Shown one piece after another: positions 15,896 to 25,457 of a DNA stretch of 32,718 nucleotides. The stretch is from Bifidobacterium canis. GTDB lineage: Bacteria; Actinomycetota; Actinomycetes; Actinomycetales; Bifidobacteriaceae. Location of the stretch: positions 1 to 32,718 of the forward strand of contig NZ_WNLP01000012.1 in the NCBI RefSeq assembly GCF_009727065.1, written 5' to 3'. Under the pieces are notes generated by a model. That model did not search any database and was not told the DNA's origin. It was given only the letters and a program-made list of their open reading frames with translations. Each line of letters starts with the position of its first letter. Within the stretch, counting starts at the first letter, position 1. A program made the position numbers and the translations under genes.

Positions 15896-16492
15896 TTAGT
15901 TGCAGGGCTTGCTCCATTTACCAGCTTCGGATGACGCGCCGGCGTCGCCGGCGTGCATCGTAGTATTATTCGAACAGCTCGCCATTTTCTTCTGACGGCG
16001 TTTGCGAATCATCTCGGGATTCTCCGGCCCCATGTTCGGAGGCAGTTGGCACAGTCCTTCGCTGATGATGCCAAGCACCATGTCGATCAGGCTGGCGATG
16101 GTGGCGATGATGCACTCGATGACGACGCGCCTGTAGAACGGTGCTTCAAAACGGTCGTAGAGCATCAGAATCTGCCCGCCATACCAGCCGGCGAGCAATG
16201 CTCCGGCGATGGCAAGCGCTTTTGAGATGATCAGCGTGTTGACGGCGCGCTCGGGGTCGAGCGGCTTCAATTGGGCACGTTTCTGCGGGTCGGTCGTCGT
16301 GTATTTGTGCACCTGCCACGCCAAATACAGCACGATGAAGCCGACCACAACCATGACGGCGCTGGCGATCCACGGCACACCGGCAATCCCCAAACCGTGC
16401 GTCTCTTCGAGGTAAGCGATGCCCATGCCTGCGAGCAACCCAACGGCGGCAGCGATCAGATAAACCCACCAACGGGTTCGACGAGCTTTCAT
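15896..16492 (-). CDS. DUF3180-family membrane protein
   Basis: A 198-residue membrane protein with four hydrophobic helices: residues around 8-26, 36-54, 84-101 and 115-135 (RRVVIECIIATIASLIDMVLG). A basic and then polar tail follows. The pattern and the location directly after a FolB/FolK gene match the actinobacterial DUF3180 family, whose role is unknown. The ATG at 16492 overlaps the stop of the upstream gene as ATGA and has GGAGG in that gene's end, so the two are translationally coupled. It persists here although the folate genes around it are eroded, which argues for a role not tied to folate. Confidence 0.8.
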   Translation of the reverse strand: MKARRTRWWVYLIAAAVGLLAGMGIAYLEETHGLGIAGVPWIASAVMVVVGFIVLYLAWQVHKYTTTDPQKRAQLKPLDPERAVNTLIISKALAIAGALLAGWYGGQILMLYDRFEAPFYRRVVIECIIATIASLIDMVLGIISEGLCQLPPNMGPENPEMIRKRRQKKMASCSNNTTMHAGDAGASSEAGKWSKPCN

Positions 16493-17361
16493 GCCAGTCC
16501 TCCCATCAGCCAACGGTCGGATTCCACGCCGACTTGCGTGCTGTCAGACGTCATTGCAAACAGGTATGCGAGCGGGTCGCCGTCCAGCCGGGCATCGGGA
16601 TCCATGTCGTTCCACGGTCCCAGCACGGCTGCGCCGAGCGATTGCGGATCATCGCCAACGCTGGTGAACGATTCGTCACCACTGTCGCTGACCGCCACGA
16701 TCTGCAACGTCAACGCCCCCTCATGCGTGTTCTGCAATGCGGTGAGCACCTGCCCGAGCTGATTGATGGGCATGGCCGTGCTTATTTTCATGACGGCGGC
16801 CTTCGAATCGGAGCCATCGAGCGAACTGACGAAATACAACGGCGAGACGCCGTTGACCTGGTTGCCGGGAATGCCGTCGATGGTGACGATCACTTCCTGG
16901 AACAGCCTGTCTGCATTCGGCATCGGGCTTTGCAGTGATACCACGACGTCGTGGAACACCGGATCGACGCCGACCGCTTCGAAGGGTGCACCTTCGCCGC
17001 GCGGCGTGCCGCTCCCCCGTTGTGGCTGGCGATCCGGATTCGAAACCGCCGAATTGCGTTCGAATGTGGTGCTGGCGCTCGCCTCGTCGAACATTCTTCC
17101 CTCACCGAGCAGACGCTCGCGCACGGTGACGGTCATGCCATCAATGTCGAATTGCCCGCACAACCTCGTGGCGATCGCCTCCGCCAGCTCGTCAAGAGGC
17201 TCACCGCGCAACGTTTGGCCTATCGATCGCGCGTATTCGGCAACGGCTTGAATACGCGAACCGACTCCTTGCCGCGTGCTCCAGCGCAGGTCGACGTCGA
17301 TCTCCTCGGTTCCTTCAGCGCCAGAGCCGAGGTGAATACCAGTGCAAGTCAATTCAGTCAT
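16489..17361 (-). CDS. Degenerate FolB-FolK-like fusion protein
   Basis: A 290-residue protein. Residues 1-90 resemble dihydroneopterin aldolase (VAEYARSIG..., GEPLDELAEAIATRL, then VTV), but the E-R-x-x-Q-x-F segment and the C-terminal KP of active FolB are missing. Residues from about 135 resemble hydroxymethyldihydropterin pyrophosphokinase (NADRLFQEVIVTIDGIPG, VSPLYFVSS), but the RWGPRTLDLD nucleotide/metal block is absent and the protein stops early. A polar linker separates the halves. Thus neither reaction is likely to be catalysed. The frame is nevertheless uninterrupted and coupled by ATGA to the next gene. The usual neighbours folE and folP are absent between it and ftsH. It may be a relic or a protein with a new role. 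Confidence 0.7.
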   Translation of the reverse strand: MTELTCTGIHLGSGAEGTEEIDVDLRWSTRQGVGSRIQAVAEYARSIGQTLRGEPLDELAEAIATRLCGQFDIDGMTVTVRERLLGEGRMFDEASASTTFERNSAVSNPDRQPQRGSGTPRGEGAPFEAVGVDPVFHDVVVSLQSPMPNADRLFQEVIVTIDGIPGNQVNGVSPLYFVSSLDGSDSKAAVMKISTAMPINQLGQVLTALQNTHEGALTLQIVAVSDSGDESFTSVGDDPQSLGAAVLGPWNDMDPDARLDGDPLAYLFAMTSDSTQVGVESDRWLMGGLA

Positions 17362-17414
17362 TCGATGCTTTCCACGATATGCGTGCTATGTGCTCATTGC
17401 GAACCAATACGGCA

Positions 17415-17440
17415 GGAGGTCTGGCGAATGCCAGACCTCC
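17415..17440 (-). terminator. ftsH terminator
   Basis: GGAGGTCTGGC (17415-17425) and its complement (17430-17440) around GAAT form an 11-bp stem eight bases past the ftsH stop. There is no strong U-run. Confidence 0.65.
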
Positions 17441-17447
17441 CACGGTG

Positions 17448-19538
17448 TCAGAGCTGCTGTTGAGGCAGACCGGCGGACTTCTTCAACGCTTCCGGAATCG
17501 GCACCGGAGGCTTGTCGGAATCCGGGCAGTTCGGGTTGCTCAACCAGACCTCGCGTTCCGGAGCCATCTTGATGTTCGCGAAGATCTCCTTGAGTTCCTT
17601 CTCGTTGAGCGTTTGCTTGACGAGCAGACGGCTGACGAGTTCGTCGAGGATCTCACGGTTGTCGGTCAGAATCTGCCATGCCTCGGTGTGCGCGGTTTCG
17701 ATGAGCTTCAAAACCTCCTCATCGATCATCTCCGCAGTGGCATCCGAATATTCACGCGGACGCAGACCATCGAGGCCTTGATCATCATCAGAGTCAAGCC
17801 ACTTGACGGCACCGAGCTGGGTCGACAGGCCGTAGAGTCCGACCATCTGGCGGGCGATACTCGTCGCCTTCTCGATATCGTTGGACGCGCCCGTGGTTGG
17901 ATCGTGGAACACGATCTCCTCGGCTGTGCGGCCACCCATTGCGTACGCCATCTGGTCGAGCAGCTCGTTGCGGGACTGCGAATAGCGATCCTCAGTCGGC
18001 ATGACGGCAGTGTAGCCAAGTGCACGACCACGTGGCAGAATCGTCACCTTCGTCACCGGATCAGTGTTGTGCAAGGCGGCAGCGACGAGCGCGTGCCCAC
18101 CCTCATGGTATGCAGTGTTGCGCAACTCGTCGAGAGCCATGCCACGGGAACGACGACGCGGACCGCTCATCACGCGGTCGATGGCCTCATCGATGGCACG
18201 GTTGTCGATCAGCTGGGCACCAACGCGGGCGCACAGCAACGCGGCTTCATTGAGCACGTTCGCCAAATCCGCGCCAGTGAAGCCCGGCGTGCGCACTGCC
18301 ACCGAATGCAGGTCGATGTCTGGCACGAACGGCTTGCCCTTCGCATGAACCTTGAGGATCTCCTCGCGACCTTCCAGATCAGGGGCCTCGACTGCCACCT
18401 GACGGTCGAAACGGCCTGGGCGAAGCAGTGCCGGATCGAGCACGTCCGGGCGGTTCGTGGCGGCGATGATGATCAGGTGGGTGTCGTTGTCGAAACCATC
18501 CATTTCAACGAGCAGCTGGTTCAACGTCTGTTCGCGTTCATCGTGGCCACCGCTCATGCCGGAACCACGCTTGCGGCCAACGGCATCGATCTCATCGATG
18601 AAGATGATGGCCGGAGCGTTCTTCTTTGCCTCATCGAAGAGGTCACGCACACGGGATGCACCCAAGCCGACGAACATCTCGACGAAGTCCGAACCCGCCA
18701 TGGCGTAGAACGGCACGCCGGCCTCGCCTGCGATGGCGCGGGCGAGCAACGTCTTACCGGTTCCAGGAGGGCCATACAGCAGCACGCCTCGCGGAATGCG
18801 AGCGCCGAGCGCCTTGTATTTGGCCGGATCCTGCAGGAAGTCCTTGATCTCTTCGACCTCCTGAACGGCGGCTTCCTCACCTGCAACGTCAGCGAACTTC
18901 GTCTTCGGAATCTGGCCGTCGGCGAGCTTGCCAGAGTTCTTCTTGCCACCCATGCCCAGCATGCCGCCGGTGGAACTGCTCATGCGGCTCATCAGGAACC
19001 AGATCAACGCGAAGAAGATCAGGAACGGTACCACGGAACTCAGCAGGTAGGTCCACATGCTGGTGCTGTGCATCGTGGCGGTCCAGCCGTTGGACGGGTT
19101 GGCCTTCTCCACCGCGCGCACCACCTGCGCCTGCTGCGCGGTCGTGTAGTAGAACTGCACGTCTTTACCGTAGTTGCGCTCACGGTTCGTGGTCGGGTCG
19201 GTCTTCTTGTAGTCGTTCTTGAGCTTGAGCTGCACCTGCTGGGTGTTGTCGACGATCGTCACCGACTCCACATCGGAAGCCTGATTGGTCAGGATGTTCA
19301 TGCCATCCTGAGTGTTGATCGTCTGCGTGCTGCTGCCCAGGAACATCTGGAAGATGAAGAACAGGATCAGCACGATCAGCACGATGTACAGCCACGGGCG
19401 CTGCCAGAACGGTTTCTGTTGCCCGTTGGAACCCGAATTGTTCGAATCCCTATTGGAATTGTTACCGAACGGGTTGAACGGGTTCGGGCGGTTATCGCGC
19501 CCTCCCCCGTTGTTGTTTGGCCCTTGCGGGAACGTCAT
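17448..19538 (-). CDS. ftsH: ATP-dependent zinc metalloprotease FtsH
   Basis: A 696-residue membrane AAA+ protease that degrades misfolded or short-lived membrane and soluble proteins. In order there are an Asn/Gly/Pro-rich N-terminus, a first helix ([21 protein letters not shown]), an outer domain, a second helix ([12 protein letters not shown]), Walker A GPPGTGKT, Walker [12 protein letters not shown], the second region of homology ending RPGRFDRQ, and zinc site HEGGH with a downstream Asp-containing region. Length suits actinobacterial FtsH. The start overlaps the hpt stop as ATGA, indicating translational coupling in a tilS-hpt-ftsH operon. Confidence 0.97.
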   Translation of the reverse strand: MTFPQGPNNNGGGRDNRPNPFNPFGNNSNRDSNNSGSNGQQKPFWQRPWLYIVLIVLILFFIFQMFLGSSTQTINTQDGMNILTNQASDVESVTIVDNTQQVQLKLKNDYKKTDPTTNRERNYGKDVQFYYTTAQQAQVVRAVEKANPSNGWTATMHSTSMWTYLLSSVVPFLIFFALIWFLMSRMSSSTGGMLGMGGKKNSGKLADGQIPKTKFADVAGEEAAVQEVEEIKDFLQDPAKYKALGARIPRGVLLYGPPGTGKTLLARAIAGEAGVPFYAMAGSDFVEMFVGLGASRVRDLFDEAKKNAPAIIFIDEIDAVGRKRGSGMSGGHDEREQTLNQLLVEMDGFDNDTHLIIIAATNRPDVLDPALLRPGRFDRQVAVEAPDLEGREEILKVHAKGKPFVPDIDLHSVAVRTPGFTGADLANVLNEAALLCARVGAQLIDNRAIDEAIDRVMSGPRRRSRGMALDELRNTAYHEGGHALVAAALHNTDPVTKVTILPRGRALGYTAVMPTEDRYSQSRNELLDQMAYAMGGRTAEEIVFHDPTTGASNDIEKATSIARQMVGLYGLSTQLGAVKWLDSDDDQGLDGLRPREYSDATAEMIDEEVLKLIETAHTEAWQILTDNREILDELVSRLLVKQTLNEKELKEIFANIKMAPEREVWLSNPNCPDSDKPPVPIPEALKKSAGLPQQQL

Positions 19539-20098
19539 TGCTCAGCTCCTTCATACACTTGAGGCTTCAAAACGGCAATGCTGTCTAGATTTCTGTATTT
19601 CTCGTCGTAGTCCAAGCCGAAGCCCACCACGAATTCGTCGGGAATCTCGAATCCTTTATATTTCACATCAACATCGACAACCCGTCGAGCTGGTTTTTCG
19701 AGTAGCGCGAAAATCTCCACCGATTTCGCACCACGCTTATTCAATTCGTCTACCAGCCAGCGCAGCGTGCGGCCGGAATCAATGATGTCTTCGACGATCA
19801 GCACGTCACGCCCGCGCACATCGCAGCTCAGATCCTGACGAACGGTGATCGTTCCGCTTGACGAGGTGCCCGCACCATATGAAGACAGGCTCATATAGTC
19901 GAGTTCGACGTTGATAGACATGGCCTGCGCGAAGCAGGTCATCGTGTTCGCCGCCCCCTTGAGCACACAGATCACCAATGGAACCGTGTTCTTGTAGTCC
20001 TCACTTGCCTGTGCGGCAACCTCTTCTATTTTCTTGACGATTTCGTCATGAGTGATCAGCTCATGATCGATTTGATTTTGCACATCGACGATTCGCAT
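19535..20098 (-). CDS. hpt: Hypoxanthine phosphoribosyltransferase
   Basis: A 187-residue purine salvage enzyme that makes IMP (and often GMP) from the base and PRPP. The PRPP loop VLIVEDIIDSGRT, the flexible-loop region SLSSYGAGTSSSG, CVLKGAA and the purine-pocket region VVGFGLDYDEKYR are all present. The start is ATG at 20098, or 20107 three codons earlier; both overlap the 3' end of tilS by about 40 bp. Its stop overlaps the ftsH start. The order tilS-hpt-ftsH is conserved in many bacteria. Confidence 0.95.
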   Translation of the reverse strand: MRIVDVQNQIDHELITHDEIVKKIEEVAAQASEDYKNTVPLVICVLKGAANTMTCFAQAMSINVELDYMSLSSYGAGTSSSGTITVRQDLSCDVRGRDVLIVEDIIDSGRTLRWLVDELNKRGAKSVEIFALLEKPARRVVDVDVKYKGFEIPDEFVVGFGLDYDEKYRNLDSIAVLKPQVYEGAEQ

Positions 20099-21203
20099 GG
20101 CTAACATCTTCGCATATGCGAATGACGTGAGCCTTGCGTTTTGCTGAATATTTGCTGGGAAGTGACACTTTGCCCTGCCCGTGCCACTGTGAAACGAGAC
20201 GATCGACGGCGCTCACATGCCGTGCCGCGAACTGCAATCCGCATTGCGCCAACGTCTGTGCGATCACGCGGTAGCGAATAGCCTCCGAGTATTGCGCCAA
20301 TGCGCGCGCGTCGATATTGGCAAACAGTTTCACCTGCTGCTCTGCCGCAGGTATGCCGCTTTCGAATTCCACGGTCTGCGCGCAGGCTCGCTCAGCTTCC
20401 TCCTGCAGTGCGCTCACATCACGGCGCACGATCTGCGTGACGCTGGCGAGACGCTCCACGATATCGCAGCCGGCGAACGCGCTCAGATATGGCACGAGAT
20501 CGTGTCGAATACGCGAACGCAACGGATAGTCGCGCGGTAACGCGGTGTCTGTGGGAATGGCGTCGCCGTTTGTGGGGTCATCCCAGTAACGCAGTTCTGC
20601 ATCCTCGCATATCTGCGTGGTCTGCGCGCGCGAAATCGTGAGAAAAGGACGCAGGAACAGCACGCCGTCGATCAACTGCTCGTCGCTCATGCCAGCGAAC
20701 GCGTCGGTTCCAGCCGCGCGAATCAGGTCGATCAGCACGGTCTCCGCCTGATCGTTTTTCGTGTGTGCGAGCAGAACCGCCGACGCGCGCCACAGTTTCG
20801 CCGTTTTCACAAGCGCCGCATATCGCGCCGTGCGCGCCGCCGCTTCGAGTCCCTGGCCATCGTCATGAACATCGACGTTGATCACCATGACCGGCTCGAG
20901 TCCTAACGCGTTGCATGATTGCGCTGCCTGACGTGCCACTTCTTCAGAACCGTCTTGCACATGATGATCTACGATCAGTGCGCCGCAACGCAATCCCCAC
21001 GCCGAGCATACCGTGCGCGCGCAGGCGGCCAACGCCAACGAGTCACGACCACCCGAGCAGGCGACGAACACCAACGGGGCGTCTTGCGCGGGCTTATGCT
21101 CGCCATGTTTGGCGAACTCCGGCGATTGCATGCCCAGTCCGTGCGTTTCGAGCATGGGACGCAGCGCGCCGATCGCCGCCTTCATCGCCGCCGAATACGC
21201 CAT
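20061..21203 (-). CDS. tilS: tRNA(Ile)-lysidine synthetase
   Basis: A 380-residue enzyme that converts C34 of tRNA-Ile2 (CAU) to lysidine so that it reads AUA as Ile. The N-type PP-loop SGGRDS near residue 45 and the following LIVDHHVQ are diagnostic, as are LLAHTKNDQAETVL and LRPFLTISR. The C-terminal part is shorter and less conserved, as in actinobacterial TilS. The ATG at 21203 follows AAGGAG with an eight-base gap. The probable substrate tRNA is encoded at 8849-8922. It begins the tilS-hpt-ftsH run; a perfect 26-bp palindrome lies just upstream. Confidence 0.93.
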   Translation of the reverse strand: MAYSAAMKAAIGALRPMLETHGLGMQSPEFAKHGEHKPAQDAPLVFVACSGGRDSLALAACARTVCSAWGLRCGALIVDHHVQDGSEEVARQAAQSCNALGLEPVMVINVDVHDDGQGLEAAARTARYAALVKTAKLWRASAVLLAHTKNDQAETVLIDLIRAAGTDAFAGMSDEQLIDGVLFLRPFLTISRAQTTQICEDAELRYWDDPTNGDAIPTDTALPRDYPLRSRIRHDLVPYLSAFAGCDIVERLASVTQIVRRDVSALQEEAERACAQTVEFESGIPAAEQQVKLFANIDARALAQYSEAIRYRVIAQTLAQCGLQFAARHVSAVDRLVSQWHGQGKVSLPSKYSAKRKAHVIRICEDVSHANRRCAKSNRS

Positions 21204-21244
21204 TGCGCTGCTCCTTTCCTGCTTATGCACTTTTGCCGGATTCC

Positions 21245-21270
21245 TTGCGACCAATATATATTGGTCGCAA
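21245..21270. repeat. Perfect 26-bp palindrome upstream of tilS
   Basis: TTGCGACCAATAT followed by its exact complement, with no loop, lies between the dacB stop and the tilS start, both on the minus strand. A related palindrome with the same CGACCAATATATAT core occurs at 25458-25488. Confidence 0.85.
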
Positions 21271-21285
21271 ACCCATGTTCACTCG

Positions 21286-22770
21286 CTATAGTGCGGTGAG
21301 CCCCGCGACGAACGTATCTATGGCGGATCTCGTCGCCGTGAAATCCTGCGGATTATTGACGATGACGGCGAACGCCGCCACACCGCCGTGTTCGCGCGAC
21401 ACGTTGCCGGTCATCGACGACACCGCTTGCAGATTGCCTGTTTTCACACGCGTAAGTCCCGCAGCCTGCGCGGAACCGAGACGGTTCGCCGCCGTGCCGA
21501 CGAGTCCGGGAATCGCCAACCCTTCTGCGGCGGCCACCGCGCCACCGACCTGCAGATTGCGCTCCTGCACTTGCACGAGCGTCGTCGCCGTAAGCGTAGA
21601 ACCGGGTGTGAGCCCTGAGCAATCCGCCATCGTGAGTCCGGTCACGTCAACGCCGAGTTTCTCGAGTTGCGCACGCACTGCTGCCGTTGCGGCTGTTGGC
21701 GAATTGCCTTGCTTGGTGTGCAATGCGAGCAGACGGCCGAACTCCTCCGCCAGCGTGTTGTCGGAATGCCGCAGCATGAATGCCATGACCGAGCTGAGCG
21801 GGGCGGATTCCACCTGTGCGATGGGCGTGCGGTCGGAGGTCACGGAAGTCTGCGCCGCGTTTCCGTCGGCGATGGTGATGCCCTGCTGTTTGAGCAGCGT
21901 ACGGAATGCGGAGACTACGTCTGTGGCGGTGGTTTGCGACAGCGTGGGGTATGTTTCGAACACATCCGGGTCGCTTGGTGCGGCACCGTTCCATTGCCGT
22001 CCGCCGTCGATCGCCATTGAAGACACCGGTGTGTAATACAAATTGTCGGGATTATTCTCTTCTATATTCTTCGGCGTGCGGTCGGTGCCGAACAGTGAAT
22101 CGTCATAGCCGAGCGTAACCGACAAGATGCCGCGCTGTTTCAACGCCTGCGCAGTGGATTTCGCGAGCGTGAGCAATCCAGCGCGTCCGTTGACGTGGCT
22201 TGAGTCACTCTCACCTGCCGACAGCAGCATGTCTCCGTTGCCTTTGAGCACCACGGTGTTTGTTCCGCCGTTTTGTAGCAGGAACGTTTGCGTTGCCAAA
22301 GTAGTGCCCATGTCAAGCGACGAGGCGGCGGCCAGCGCCGTCAGCGTCTTCATCGTCGACGCGGGCTCGCGTGTGGCGGAGGCGGCGTATTCGGCGGCCA
22401 CCGTGCCGTCGGCCTGCGCGATGACCACAGAGATGTCGGAGCCAACGCCTTCCACCGAACGCAACGTGTCGATGAGTTTCGCAGCCTTCTGCTTGTCGAT
22501 CGTCTTGGAGGTGTCGGCGTTGGCGGTCAATGCCGTGGAAGCCGAGATCAGCCTGCCGCCGTATTGCTGATTCTGCACGCTCACCGGAGCGTTCGTGAGC
22601 ACTCCGGGCACGAGATCTCGTATATCCGCCCACACATATGCTGTGCACAAAGCCGCAGTGACGAGCACACTGATAGCGGTTATCAACACACGTCGATTAC
22701 GTATACGGTGAGCCTGCCGAGTCAGCTCACGTCGCGTTTGCCGTGTTAGCTCTGGCTTGAGATCGTCCAT
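21286..22770 (-). CDS. dacB: D-alanyl-D-alanine carboxypeptidase/endopeptidase, PBP4 type (S13)
   Basis: A 494-residue penicillin-binding protein that trims peptidoglycan stem peptides and cross-links. A basic N-terminus and one helix (RRVLITAISVLVTAALCTAYVW) anchor it outside the membrane, with no signal-peptidase site evident. The active-site motifs are STMK (SxxK) near residue 138, SDN (SxN) near 308 and KTG near 437, all intact. In Actinobacteria it typically stands before tilS and hpt, as here. The ATG at 22770 follows AAGG closely. The ABC permease gene ends 55 bp upstream, so readthrough is possible. Confidence 0.93.
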   Translation of the reverse strand: MDDLKPELTRQTRRELTRQAHRIRNRRVLITAISVLVTAALCTAYVWADIRDLVPGVLTNAPVSVQNQQYGGRLISASTALTANADTSKTIDKQKAAKLIDTLRSVEGVGSDISVVIAQADGTVAAEYAASATREPASTMKTLTALAAASSLDMGTTLATQTFLLQNGGTNTVVLKGNGDMLLSAGESDSSHVNGRAGLLTLAKSTAQALKQRGILSVTLGYDDSLFGTDRTPKNIEENNPDNLYYTPVSSMAIDGGRQWNGAAPSDPDVFETYPTLSQTTATDVVSAFRTLLKQQGITIADGNAAQTSVTSDRTPIAQVESAPLSSVMAFMLRHSDNTLAEEFGRLLALHTKQGNSPTAATAAVRAQLEKLGVDVTGLTMADCSGLTPGSTLTATTLVQVQERNLQVGGAVAAAEGLAIPGLVGTAANRLGSAQAAGLTRVKTGNLQAVSSMTGNVSREHGGVAAFAVIVNNPQDFTATRSAIDTFVAGLTAL

Positions 22771-22825
22771 GCGCCTTCCATCGCTCGCCGTGCACCCGGC
22801 ATATGAGCATATGCCGAGCTTGGTG

Positions 22826-24499
22826 TTACTTTTGCAGCGAGGCGAAATCGTCGAGCGTCTGCAAGATCTTCAATCCTCGCGCATCAAGCATCTTACCGCC
22901 AAGCCATACCCCAAGCCAGAGCATGCCTATGCCGTTGGCGAGTGCGATCGGCATCAGCAGCCAATACAATCCCCAGTTGGTGAACGCGAGGATGATCGCG
23001 GCGATCCATGTCGGCGCGGCGAGCAGCACGGAAGAAAGCATGTAGGCGAATGGGAAGAATCCCTGTGCCATGGCTCGGCCTTGCGGAGACGAGAACGGTT
23101 TCTCTATCGACGGCACCGGGTAGAGCAGAATCGTCGAATAGAATTCCGCACAACCGAGTGCGATCAGCGAAACGCCGAAACCGACCACTGAGCACACGGT
23201 TCCTTGCAATATGCCTGATTCTGTGCGCCAATCGCCGGTCAGCGCAAATGTGAGCGCGGCGGAGAGCAAATAATAGACGACGAAAATCATCAGGTAGACG
23301 CGCGTTCTGCCCCAGCGATCATCTTTGCCGCGCACGCCGGCGATCTGCTCCATCGCGTATGCGCGGCCGTCGTAGGCGAGGCCGTTGCTTTCGCCGATGA
23401 GCAGCATGATGCCCATCCACAGCAGGCACTGCCATACGACCATCGGTTCGCCGTGCGATTCCAATTGGAAGATGACGATGAACAGCACCGGCAGAATGAA
23501 CGAGATCGCCTGACGCGGGTCGCGCCGCAGGAACGTCCATGTGCGCGCGGAGATCGCGCCCGCCGCGTTGTCGGGCACGCGGGCGAACATGCCGATGGTT
23601 TTCTCGGATTTCGTGCTTTGCTGCGGTTCACCTTGCAGGCGTTCGCGCGCGATGCACCACACCGAGCACGCGTAGCACAGCGCGCAGAACGCGATCGTGA
23701 GCGCGACACGTGTGAGCAGTGCACCGAAGTTGCCGAAGTATGCGTCGAATGGCAGTTCGAACGTCCAGCCGAACGGCAGCCAGCCGGCGATCGTGGTGCC
23801 ACGCATGAGCGCGCCCATGTTGTAGGTATAGCCGTCGTCGCCGGTGCTCGTATTCATGATGATGCTGGGAAGCTGCGCGCTGACGATCAGCACGACCATG
23901 GCGATGAGATACAGCGCGTTCTTGCCCGAGTTCGTGCGCGTGATCTGCCCGGCAAGCGAGAGCACCGCCTTGCTGAAGCACATGGCGAGCGCCACGGTGA
24001 GGATCGCGGAGAGAATGCCGGCGAGCAGCGCTGCGACGCCCATCGGTGAATAGACGTAGCTCCAGGCGAACAGTGAGAGCAATGCGCAGATCGCCGGAAT
24101 GCCGGTGAATGCGGCCGCGTAGAGACCTGCGACGAGCGTACGGTCGGGGATGCCGAACAGTGAGAATTTCTGTGCGCTCATCGTTGAGGATTCACCGATG
24201 AGCAACAGTTGCATGAGCATCGTGAACAGAATGCCGATGCTGCCGCCGATCACCATGGTGGCGTGCAAGCCGTCTATGAAGCCTGAATCATATGGCGCCG
24301 TGGCATACACGAAGCTGATGGCTGCTGCAGCGACACCGATGAAGATGCCGACCGCCATGACGGCCGCCAGCACATAGCCGACCACCTGCCACACGCTTTT
24401 GTGCAGGGCGGCCATCGTGAGCGACCAGCGCAGGCGGACCATCGTGGCGATGGTGCCTGAGCGTTTAGGCGCCGCTGGTTGTGAGGTTGGAGCGCTCAT
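22826..24499 (-). CDS. ABC transporter permease, ABC-2/exporter type
   Basis: A 557-residue integral membrane protein with about twelve hydrophobic helices. It alternates long helices (VGYVLAAVMAVGIFIGVAAAAI, LMQLLLIGES, PLVCSVVGFGV-type segments) with polar loops. No substrate-binding motif is visible, and its size and topology fit two-gene ABC exporters of unknown cargo. The ATG at 24499 overlaps the stop of the ATPase gene as ATGA, so the two make one transporter. The true start was chosen for this overlap; the upstream open frame is out of register with the ATPase and ignored. The cargo cannot be inferred. Confidence 0.85.
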   Translation of the reverse strand: MSAPTSQPAAPKRSGTIATMVRLRWSLTMAALHKSVWQVVGYVLAAVMAVGIFIGVAAAAISFVYATAPYDSGFIDGLHATMVIGGSIGILFTMLMQLLLIGESSTMSAQKFSLFGIPDRTLVAGLYAAAFTGIPAICALLSLFAWSYVYSPMGVAALLAGILSAILTVALAMCFSKAVLSLAGQITRTNSGKNALYLIAMVVLIVSAQLPSIIMNTSTGDDGYTYNMGALMRGTTIAGWLPFGWTFELPFDAYFGNFGALLTRVALTIAFCALCYACSVWCIARERLQGEPQQSTKSEKTIGMFARVPDNAAGAISARTWTFLRRDPRQAISFILPVLFIVIFQLESHGEPMVVWQCLLWMGIMLLIGESNGLAYDGRAYAMEQIAGVRGKDDRWGRTRVYLMIFVVYYLLSAALTFALTGDWRTESGILQGTVCSVVGFGVSLIALGCAEFYSTILLYPVPSIEKPFSSPQGRAMAQGFFPFAYMLSSVLLAAPTWIAAIILAFTNWGLYWLLMPIALANGIGMLWLGVWLGGKMLDARGLKILQTLDDFASLQK

Positions 24500-25386
24500 G
24501 CCTGTGCACCGCCTTGCGGGGTGCGCGGGGGCTGCGCAGGTTGCGCATCCGCTGGCTGCTGCGGGCTGGTGCCGCCGTTGAGCCAGTCGAGGTGCATCGC
24601 GCCGTGGCGCCCGCCGACCAGTTGCAGGAAGCGTTCGTCGAGGTCTTCGCCTGCCGCCACCTGTTCGACTGTGCCCGCCGCGGCCACCTGCCCATGGTTG
24701 ATGACGGCGACGTGCGTGCACATGCGTTGTACCATCGACATGACGTGCGATGAGATGATCACTGTGCCGCCGGTGGACACGTATTCGGAAAGAATATCTT
24801 TGATGTTGGCGCTCGACACCGGGTCGACCGCCTCGAACGGCTCATCGAGCACGAGAATGCGCGGGCTGTGAATCATGGCCGTCGCCAAGCAGATCTTCTT
24901 CGTCATGCCGGACGAATATTCGGAAACGGCTTTGTCGGCCGCCTCCACCAGGTCGAAGGCCTGCAACAGGTCTTTGGCGCGTGATTCGACCTCGGCTCGC
25001 GGCATGCCGCGCAGCATACCGGAGTAGACCAGCAGCTGCCGGCCGGTCAGACTGCTGAAGATCTGGTCGGGCTGTGGCATCAGGCCGATCAGCCGTTTGA
25101 CGGCGTTGACGTCTTGCCACACGTTGAGCCCAAGGATCGCCACCACGCCGGCATCGGGTTTGAGCATGCCGGTCATCATGTTGATGGTGGTGGTTTTGCC
25201 TGCACCATTGGGGCCTACGAGGCCGTAGAACGAGCCGACGGGAATGTCGAGTGAGAGGCCGTTGACGGCGATTTTCTGGTCATATCGTTTGAACAAGCCG
25301 CGAATGGAGACCGCCATGGTCGGGTTCACGGCTGCGGGCTGGTAGGCAGCCGGCGGGACGCTCGGCTGGTGCAAGGGTTGTGTCAT
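24496..25386 (-). CDS. ABC transporter ATP-binding protein
   Basis: A 296-residue ATPase that energises the coupled permease. It has Walker A GPNGAGKTTT, a Q-loop at MPQPDQ, an atypical signature YSSGMTKK in place of LSGGQ, Walker B ILVLDEPFEAVD and the switch His in SSH. The SSGM-type signature is common in ABC-2 exporters. The N-terminal 25 residues and the last 30 are rich in Pro, Gln and Ala and lie outside the domain. Start at ATG 25386. The upstream 130 bp contain the second copy of the GACCAAT palindrome. Confidence 0.9.
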   Translation of the reverse strand: MTQPLHQPSVPPAAYQPAAVNPTMAVSIRGLFKRYDQKIAVNGLSLDIPVGSFYGLVGPNGAGKTTTINMMTGMLKPDAGVVAILGLNVWQDVNAVKRLIGLMPQPDQIFSSLTGRQLLVYSGMLRGMPRAEVESRAKDLLQAFDLVEAADKAVSEYSSGMTKKICLATAMIHSPRILVLDEPFEAVDPVSSANIKDILSEYVSTGGTVIISSHVMSMVQRMCTHVAVINHGQVAAAGTVEQVAAGEDLDERFLQLVGGRHGAMHLDWLNGGTSPQQPADAQPAQPPRTPQGGAQA

Positions 25387-25457
25387 GCCTCTAAATATAC
25401 GGTAGAGGTTGGCTGTTCAGCCCTTTCAATCTCATGAAATAGCCTTTTCACCTCACG

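Noticed and set aside
17379..19562. A 727-codon open frame on the plus strand opposite ftsH
   Set aside because: It is the antisense shadow of a certain gene in GC-rich DNA, with Arg/His/Val-rich composition and no recognisable domain or ribosome site.
24500..24721. An N-terminal extension of the ABC permease
   Set aside because: It is Arg/Pro-rich shadow translation of the ATPase gene; the ATGA overlap at 24496-24499 marks the start.
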